Below, one piece after another: positions 56,687-64,000 of a stretch of 64,000 nucleotides of DNA. Source of the stretch: Catonia carolina (lineage: Eukaryota; Arthropoda; Insecta; Hemiptera; Achilidae). The notes beneath the pieces are model-generated. The model saw only the letters and a program-made list of their open reading frames with translations, did no database searches and had not been told where the DNA came from. The stretch's first letter is position 1. Each line of letters opens with the position of its first letter. Location: the NCBI GenBank assembly GCA_035578175.1, contig JAQMRL010000001.1, forward strand, positions 435,140,045 to 435,204,044, in the 5' to 3' direction. A program made the position numbers and the translations under genes.

Positions 56687-56739
56687 TATATTTAAAAAAA
56701 ATAGTACTTATATTATAAGTGTAACAATATAAGTAGATA

Positions 56740-57696
56740 TAGGGTGTTTTTTTAGAGGTATAGAACTTTAAAATTAAATAAAACACAGAATAATTGAACA
56801 ATTGACTTGGAATTGGTTTTATTTCAAAGATAATTATTTGCCATTTTTATTTATAAATAATTTCCGACATGTGGCCACCGCGGCTGGCTTGGACATGGTC
56901 CAATCGAGACATCCAATTTGTGACCACTTTTTGCAGCATATGGGGCCATATATTGGTAATAACGCCGCAAATGTTGCCTTCCAAGTCGTCAATTGTCTGT
57001 GGCTTATTGGCATAGACTAGCGACTTCACATACCCCCACAGAAAATAGTCCAGCGGTGTTAGATCGGACGACCTTGGAGGCCAATTTACAGGTCCAGAAC
57101 GTGAAATTATGCGTTCACCAAACGTTTCCTTCAGTAAATCGATTGTGGCACGCACTGTGTGACATGTTGCACCATCTTGTTGAAACCACAGCTCTCCAAC
57201 ATTAAGGTGATTCAATTCAGGAACAAAAAAGTCATTGATCATGGCTCTGTAGCGGTCACCATTGACTGTAACATTCTGCCCGGCATCATTTTTGAAGAAG
57301 TAAGGACCAATGACTCCACCAGCCCATAAAGCACACCAAACAGTCACTTTTTCTGAATGTAAAGGCTTCTCAGCAATATATCGAGGATTACCTTCACTCC
57401 AAATGTAACAGTTTTGTTTATTCATGTAGCCATTTAACCAAAAATGGGCTTTATCACTGAACAAAATGCTCTGTTGGACGATTATGTCGATCATAAAACG
57501 GACGTAGTGCGCGATAAGTTTCACAAACCGAACCATGATTTTCAAAATAAATCTGCACAATTTGCAAGCGTTGTTCAGGTGTCAGTCTATTCATTATAAA
57601 ATGGCAAACCAAACTGAACATAAATTACAAAACAGTTTTCAAAATGGCCGCCATGGAAATCAACTTAAAGTTCTATACCTCTAAAAAAACACCCTT
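56740..57696 (-). mobile_element. rosa-like (D41D) mariner with internal deletion
   Basis: Inverted ends TAGGGTGTTTTTTTAGAGGT and AAGGGTGTTTTTTTAGAGGT, TA at 56738-56739 and 57697-57698. Encodes a transposase on the minus strand (next entry). It begins 75 bp after the HNF4 stop codon. Confidence 0.92.
56847..57593 (-). pseudogene. rosa-like transposase, deletion and frameshift
   Basis: An ATG at 57593 starts MNRLTPEQRLQIVQIYF and SVCETYRALRPFYDRHN, the N-terminal HTH; it runs into a stop. A different frame then holds SDKAHFWLNGYMNKQNCYIW with the first catalytic Asp, FQQDGATCHTVRATIDLLKE with the second, and PPRSSDLTPLDYFLWGYVKS with the third. I count 41 residues between the last two, the rosa-type spacing. 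The segment linking HTH and catalytic domain has been deleted out of frame. The catalytic part is otherwise open. Confidence 0.85.
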
Positions 57697-57698
57697 TA

Positions 57699-58764
57699 CA
57701 TGTATCTTTTTTATTATTTACTATGAACAAAATCATAACCTTCAAAATATAACTAGAATGTATTATAACAATTATCTTAAGAAAGTAGTCGAAATGTACA
57801 TAACGTTTTTTTGTAGTATATCCTAATTAAAAATAATCATACCATGTTATTTAACAGGGTCATATAAGAGTGAAAAAGGCTGGGGAGTTGCAATAACTAT
57901 GTATATAAAAATATTAGAAATAAGTACATATGTCAAATACTTAGGTAGTAAGTTTGTTAATTTTCCAAATAAATATTTTCTTTTATAATTAATTATTTTA
58001 AATAACTATAATAAGATAGTGCCATATTAATTTATTCATTGTAGTTTTATAAAAATAAAATAGCTTGTAATAGACTTACAAAATTATAAATGAATTTAAA
58101 CTATTAATGTGATACAATATTGCTTACATGGCACAATTAAGGATGTTCCTATAACACTGATTTAATTTAATTAATACAAATTATTTTAATAAATCATCTT
58201 TTTATTGTTTAAGAACTAAAAGAAATTATTTTATTTTGAAAACAAATATACAAAACATCCTTGCAATCTGTAAATAAATTATCTTATGGGTTACTATGAT
58301 TAACTAATTAGAGAAAAATTTCATAAAATTGGTAGCACCTTGTCTTCAATGAATGTAAATCTAAATTGCCTATTAAAAAAACTTAAATCAACATGGTAAG
58401 AAGAATAATCATGTCATATGCTGTCATCTATTTTTTAAGTCTGAATTCTGACTGTACAGGCAATTAATGTTATTTTAATGCTATCTTTTGTGATTTGACC
58501 ATACTTTGAAACAAAAATTGGTTTTAATAATGATTGACAATCATTTTATATTAATTAAGGAACTTTTATTTCCAAATTAATCATTTTAAGGCCACAGGGA
58601 AAGAACTTGATAAGTCAATTTTAATTTTTATGCATTTCTTTTTTCTTGTACGGCCACAGGGGACCACTGTAAGTTCATTTATTGTTCCTTTTCACCCTTA
58701 ACCTCGCGTGGTAGTTCTTCATTCGGTCAGATCTCTGTAGTTGTTTATTTTATTTATTTTTAAA
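57699..58764. other. No gene seen; possible HNF4 3' UTR
   Basis: AT-rich, no recognised repeat. If HNF4 transcripts read through the rosa element this would be 3' UTR, but nothing in the sequence shows it. Confidence 0.4.
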
Positions 58765-58933
58765 ATTTTATTATTTAAAGTCAGATCAACTGCTTGGTCA
58801 TTAGTAATTACAGTGGATTATGTAACATTAACTCCAGGATTTGACACGTGAAAATTTCTAGACCCTGGTTGGGAATCGAACCCAGGATCTTCGTGCGGTA
58901 GGCCAATTCGCTAACCACTACACTACGGAGGCA
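58765..58933 (-). mobile_element. SINE-D, tRNA-derived
   Basis: Minus strand GCCTCCGTAGTGTAGTGGTT with AGCGAATTGG (A box) and GGTTCGATTCC (B box), body with ATTACTAATGACCAAGCAGT. Matches 42153-42335. Confidence 0.82.
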
Positions 58934-59095
58934 GCCTGTTTATTGTTTAAATGCACTGATTATAGCTCTATGATAATTTTTTAACTGCCTACATGGACAT
59001 ATCATAGCCCCGGTTATGATTTTTTCTTGGTTTGGAAATAAATTTATCAAAAAGGTACTTTTGTTCAATTAAACTTTTAATTCGGAAATTTTTTT

Positions 59096-59413
59096 CAATC
59101 CCTAATGTGTGTGTGTACGTTGCAATCTGTTCAATTTAGAACAGTAAGCAACCCCATGACCCAATGAGATGAGGATGATGTGTATGACATGTAAATGAGG
59201 TGTAGTCTTGTACAGACCCAGGCTGACCATTCCTAGGAGAGTATAGTTAATTGAACCCCAACCATCAAAGTACACCGGTAACAACTGTCTAGTATTTAAA
59301 TCTGTATAAAAGTAATACCCTTACTAGGATTTGAACCAGGGACCTTCGTCTCCAAAAATCAGCTGTTAAACAGCTGACTCGAGGCTGATTAACAGCTGAT
59401 TTTTGGAGACGAA
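59096..59413 (-). mobile_element. SINE-A with inverted head
   Basis: Usual SINE-A body. The head carries a perfect 25-bp inverted duplication: 59345-59369 (TTCGTCTCCAAAAATCAGCT...) and 59389-59413, separated by 19 bases. Confidence 0.85.
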
Positions 59414-61100
59414 AATTCAGAAATTAACATTACTTTTATTATTAATCTGTTGTTGATGAAGTAAATCAGGTGCAAACAGGATATCCAAACACAATACAAA
59501 AAATAACCAACTTTTAAAGAACTTGTCAAGTCCATGTCCTTTTTAAATAGTTCTTAGTTCAAAAATATTTAAACTTCTAAGTATGCGCTTTGACAAGTTG
59601 TGTATTATTTGATACAAACGTTGGATGAAATGCTTATTGAAGTAAGCAAGTAAGTAGCAGTAAATAAATAAATAAGTAATGAATTTAAGATCGTGTTAAA
59701 ATTAAGGCTTGTCAATTTTATCATAACATGTCCTATACTCCCTTCTGGATTATAAAAAAGTAATTTCCCTGTAAAAGATTTTTTTTCTATTGCCCATATT
59801 TTGTGTGACCTACCAAATAATTTCCCTAATTGATTTACTGATAAAAAAATATGGAATTCAAGCTACAAATCAACTAGAACATATATAAAAAATTGACTTA
59901 TCAAGTTATTCCCCTTGTCGTCTTCATTTAGTTAACATAAATGGTTTTATTATGATTTCAATTGATTTAGAAAAGAATGACATGTTCTTTCATCGAGTAA
60001 TTTGTAAAGTATGCATATTTTTATATTCTTTGTGTTTATCTCATTGATTTATGTTATGAAATGATGAGGGTCAATTTTTTAAAAATATTAACATTTTTAA
60101 GAAGCACATAATTTAGTATATAGGAGTGACTAAAATGGAATTACAATTAACTTCATTTTAAAATGTGTAATATTATTTAGTTAACATTTTGTTTGTAAAA
60201 TTTTTTACTTTGAAATATTAAACCAAACAGGGTGTTTATAACAAAATGATCTCACTTTATTTATGTATAAAATATTTTTTATTAAATTTAATTAAGTAAA
60301 CAATAATAAATATATGTCTATTCAATTTGCTTTAACTTTTTATTTCTTCATACGTTAGTAACTATATTAAATTTTTTTAAATATCTTAAATATTTTGTTT
60401 ATTTTAATAAGTAAAACAATTTTATTGTTTGTAGTATTTTATTATAATAATTTGATATTATAATCTTAAAAAAGTTTATTAAATTAAAATAATTTTTTTA
60501 ATAATTTATCATCAATAAATAATACATACTTATTATAAATTTAAAAAACCAAAAATATAATAAATAAAATAGCAAAAATTTTAAAATAATTGAATTGTAC
60601 TTATAATAAGACAATTATTTATTTTTATTTTATCTTTCATTTACATATTTTTATAATAAGTAGCTTGTAGCAAATTGATTTATTTTATTTATGTATGTTT
60701 TTTCATTATGTACAATATGGTAAGTGTTTTAAGTTACAGTACAATTGTGTAGATATCATTTTTTATTTTAGTAGATTTATTGTTATAAAGCAAGAGTACA
60801 ATAAAAAAAATGAGTCGTATGTTAGATTTATACGTTAGTTATGACATAAATTGTATAATATATATATATATATTACTTTTAAATTATTTTTATTTTGTTA
60901 ATTTTTTTGTAATTTCCTGAATTTTATTTATTTATTTTTTATATACCTGCAATTTTAGTGATCACTTTGTGAATATTTATAATTTGTTTTCTTTGATTAT
61001 TTACTGAAATATATCGTTTATTTTTTATTTAATTATGATTTACAATAATTATTTCTTTATACCATAGCTCATTAAATTGGGGTTTTATACATAAAGATTT
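59414..61100. other. No gene seen, extremely AT-rich
   Basis: Long A/T runs, a (TA)n run near 60857-60873, and many AATAAA matches. No recognised repeat. Confidence 0.5.
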
Positions 61101-61497
61101 TTGCCCATAACAGACAGGTGGAGTGTCAAATTATTTACACTCAATCTGTTAGTTGCAGGGCTAAAATAAATAGTTCTGTTTCTTATCACATGGTCAGCCA
61201 ATTAAATAACTGAATCATTTAAGAACAGAAGAGGTAGAGGTGTAAAAGACACTAATCAGAGTTATCTCATCTGAAAGTAATGGATTTTATTATACAGCCA
61301 GACCCTGTGGTGAATGAAGTGAAAGTGTCATTTGCAGAGTGGAAAATATATGCTTTTCAGAGGGCCTGGCATGCTGATAAGTGTACTTTTCCACTCAGTG
61401 AGGAAGGCATTGGTAAACCACCTCACTCCTCGTTTTACTTAGTAAAACCTCTACAGGTTCAAACCAGCCTTTTGGCTGATGACCTAAATAATAATAA
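61101..61497 (+). mobile_element. SINE-B with 11-bp target duplication
   Basis: CATAAAGATTT at 61090-61100 and 61498-61508. CATAACAGACAGGTGG subfamily with the tail decayed to AATAATAA. Confidence 0.92.
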
Positions 61498-61793
61498 CAT
61501 AAAGATTTAGTGGAACATTGATTTTTTATATCAAAATATGTTAAAGTTAGATATCAAGAACAAAAAATTTAATGGAAGAAAACATAGTGAGATGTCAAGT
61601 AGTGCTGCTTGTATAATTTTATTACATTTGTTGATAATTTCTCGTATGACATTTTGATTATCTTCATTCATATGAAGTGGCACAGTTGAGTATAAAGACT
61701 CAAGTTTGTTTCCCAGTTAGGATCTGGAAGGAAACCATGTTTAACTTTTTGAGTGGCATGCACATTTTTACTAGTATCTCCTCCAGTGCTATA

Positions 61794-62140
61794 TAGGGTG
61801 ATTCAAAACTATGCCGCAATCTCTTGGGATCTCATTCTATAGCTAAAAATAAGAAAAAAAAATTCACATCAACATATGCCTGAAAACGCTTAGTTAGCGA
61901 GTTCCGGCTAGCGAAAAATTTCACTTAGAACTCTGTACCCTCGGTGAAGTAAGGCCGTATAAAAATGTTAAAGGTAGTTACAAAGATACAAATACGATTG
62001 TTTCCTAAGCTTTTTAATCTGAAAAATTGAATAAAATTGGTTCCAGAGCTGTAAATGCAATACTTTCTTTTCTTTTTTTTCTTATTTTTAGCTATAGAAT
62101 GAGATCCCAAGAGATTGCCGTATAGTTTTGAATCACCCTG
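61794..62140. mobile_element. 347-bp TIR MITE
   Basis: About 58-bp near-perfect inverted ends (TAGGGTGATTCAAAACTATG... and complement CAGGGTGATTCAAAACTATA) with TA at 61792-61793 and 62141-62142. No coding sequence; Tc1/mariner-type by target. Confidence 0.9.
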
Positions 62141-62144
62141 TATA

Positions 62145-62280
62145 TAGTATATATATAGGGAGAGAAAGCATTGTTTTCATGTTGATTTTTTTAAATCAAG
62201 TTTTCACTGGATATCCACATTTTCAAGCTCCTGAACCTAAAAGAGTCATGATTTTAGCAATTGGTATGTATCTGAGTGGG
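62145..62280 (+). mobile_element. HINE-like element, diverged 5' fragment
   Basis: TATATAGGGAGAGAAAGCAT with GTTTTCATGTTG, GTTTTCACTGGAT and CTCCTGAACCTAAAAGAG. It directly follows the MITE. Confidence 0.6.
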
Positions 62281-62583
62281 TTAATTATTGTTATTTTAGT
62301 AATTAGTGTGTGTGTAATTGTAATTATCAATAATTACAAATACTATGACTCTGCTTTAACTTTAACAATTTAAGCAACACATTTTGGACTAACACATCAG
62401 TAAAGAAACCACCTGACCAAAATAACATAAACATGCATTTAAGTTCCTGTCCCATTTGAAATTTAAGCTTACACGTAAAAAATATCAGCGAAACACAACA
62501 AAAACCTGGGATGGTTGTGAAACATACGTTCTCTGACCACAACTACTTATATTATGCAATGTATTGTAAATAAATAAATAATA

Positions 62584-62645
62584 CAGTAGAATCCCACTAA
62601 TCTGGACTCCGCTAGTTGGACAGCCAGTTAATCCGGATGGGATAT
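62584..62645. mobile_element. pogo/Tigger-like terminal repeat remnant
   Basis: CAGTAGAATCCCACTAATCT with GGACTCCGCTAGTTGGAC is typical of pogo-like inverted ends. The other end and the body were not found. Confidence 0.5.
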
Positions 62646-62750
62646 AAAAAAATTAAATATAACAGGATTTATTAATTTTACCTTTTATTTTTATTAAGTC
62701 AAACTCTGTTCAACTTCAAAAAATATGGAGTTTTTTGGAAAAAAAATTTT

Positions 62751-63050
62751 TTTTGACAGTTCTGACCTTATTGGTGGGTGAACAGTGCGGTCACCCCGGA
62801 CCCCACCCTTGATGACCTAACAAAGTGGTACAGAAAGGGGTATTTCATCTTTCCCAGAAAGGTCCACAAAAAAAGAATAGCCCAAGGTCTCGCTTTGGCT
62901 AAGGTCATCTCGGAGAGCACCAGAGGCAGCCAGAATGAGTTAATTACATGCTCACTTGCCTATTTAGATTACAAGGACTACAGGAGAGGAGAAACTAGAT
63001 CATCCATTAAATTTTTTTTATCCAATATTAATATTGAACATTTATTTTAA
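62751..63050 (+). other. Unidentified open frame
   Basis: The open stretch contains VTPDPTLDDLTKWYRKGYFI, RKVHKKRIAQGLALAKVISE and TCSLAYLDYKDYRRGE. It has a basic middle and a Trp/Tyr-rich start, and is clearly richer in GC than its surroundings up to about 62990. There is no ATG at the start (GTG at 62778). I do not recognise it; it could be an exon of another gene or a transposon remnant. No splice sites are convincing. Confidence 0.35.
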
Positions 63051-63549
63051 AAACAAATACACCAAAAGATAAAAATTACAATAATTTGTATATATAATAA
63101 TGTAAACAAATAATAAATTAACCAGGAAAATATTCTGTGTACAACAGAACATAGAAAATAAAATAAACAATAAATGAGATACGATCAATAAACATCGCCA
63201 AAATCTTCCATTGTTGAATAAAGCTTGTGTTGTGTATCACAAGCGATGACTCATCCTCACTTCCTTCATTTTCATTCTGACAAAAACAAAAATAGTTACA
63301 TTTATATTTACTGATAAGTAAAATATTAAAAGAGAGAAGATTTTGAAATAAAACTGCGAAAATTGATTAAATTTATTACATGTGTGCATTGCATGTTTAT
63401 CGTATGAAGATTACACTAAAACAAACACATTAGCTTCTTTAGGCTAATATGAAGTAATATTTTAAATACAAACAATGATGAGAGATGTTTATTTTTGTAT
63501 AAATAAAATGTCTATCACATTTATCTTTTATCCCCTAGGTCAACTTAGG
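63051..63549. other. No gene seen
   Basis: AT-rich spacer with no recognised repeat. Confidence 0.5.
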
Positions 63550-64000
63550 AATCAAATGACTAATTTATTTTTTCTTTCCTCCCAATAGTTTTTGATTCCA
63601 TCATCATAAAAAGTTGAAGGCTGAGTCTTAATCCATTTGCACACAAAGAGTTCAACCTCTTTGTATCGTTGTTTGACCTCTTAAAACTTCCTTCAACGGT
63701 CCAAACAATGATAATCACATGATGATAAATCTAGGCTGTATGGTGGATATTCTAGTTGATACCAGTGAATTTCTTTGAATTTTGTCTGAGTTATGCCCGT
63801 TGTGTAAGGCCTTGCATTATCATGAAGGAGGATGAACTTCTGATTGGGAAACACTGTCTTTTGCTTCGAACTTTGAATTGTGCTCGTAAACAAGTTAAAA
63901 ATTTCTGAAGATCTCACTCCTTTCTTGTCAAAAACTTTATAATAATACATTGTGCAACGGAAGTAGGAACCTCTTGCTCACTTATTGCTCTAAATGAATG
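63550..64000 (-). pseudogene. mariner transposase C-terminal half, runs off the window
   Basis: Minus-strand frame [20 protein letters not shown] with the second catalytic Asp and YPPYSLDLSSCDYH with the third (D34D), a frameshift near 63700, then KQRYKEVELFVCKWIKTQPS and a terminal YWEERKN part. The N-terminal half lies beyond 64000. Inactive as seen. Confidence 0.78.

Noticed and set aside
56513..56695. Methionine-started frame over HNF4 exon 9
   Set aside because: It is in a different phase from the one forced by the exon 8 splice; the spliced phase gives a typical Ser/Gln-rich F domain and a stop at 56662.
60000..61080. AT-rich region as a replication origin or matrix attachment site
   Set aside because: Base composition alone is not evidence; no supporting motif pattern was seen.
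1..64000. CRISPR arrays, prokaryotic operons, endogenous virus genes
   Set aside because: No regularly spaced direct repeats, no bacterial gene layout, and no recognisable viral protein frames; tandem similarities are microsatellites or transposons.

Overview
The window looks like AT-rich animal nuclear DNA, almost certainly from an insect. Coding sequence is split into short exons with GT/AG introns, and most of the rest is mobile-element debris. The one recognisable cellular gene is an orthologue of the nuclear receptor HNF4, on the + strand. Its coding exons run from a candidate first exon at 9861-9948, across an intron of about 28 kb, through eight further exons to a stop at 56662-56664. 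All exon joins keep frame and give a protein of about 466 residues: a two-finger DNA-binding domain, hinge, ligand-binding domain ending in an AF-2 helix, and a short F-domain tail. The insect assignment rests on this protein plus the transposon types. A hemipteran source is only a guess.

Layout. 1-9860: upstream region with nested TTAA-flanked elements, LINE scraps and SINE copies. 9861-37987: exon 1 and the giant intron 1, which holds most of the elements, including a mariner inside a MITE inside a SINE (28364-30362) and three clustered fold-back mariners (34255-37724) just upstream of the DNA-binding-domain exon. 37988-56664: the remaining exons, with introns loaded with LINE 3' ends, SINEs and deleted DNA transposons. 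56665-64000: a rosa-like mariner starting about 75 bp after the stop codon, then a very AT-rich stretch, a SINE, a MITE, an unidentified short open frame and a mariner fragment at the right edge.

Repeat families defined here by comparing copies within the window (names are mine): F1, TTAA-flanked, about 750 bp; F2, TTAA-flanked, ends TTAACCCTTT; HINE-like, about 0.95 kb, with subterminal inverted repeats, an internal (TG)n tract and a 3' hairpin; SINE-A, tRNA-like with a B box; SINE-B, with a (CAA)n 3' tail and 9-14 bp target duplications; SINE-C and SINE-D, tRNA-derived; T1, a Tc1-like MITE. Several nested insertions are confirmed by empty-site copies elsewhere in the window, which orders some of the insertion events in time.

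I found no rRNA, intact tRNA, CRISPR or prokaryotic feature. The most interesting signals are the repeated conversion of mariner elements into long inverted repeats next to HNF4 exon 2, the HINE-like family that carries its own microsatellite, abutting elements that share one TTAA site, and a tandem duplication of an HNF4 exon end with a weakened copy of its splice donor.
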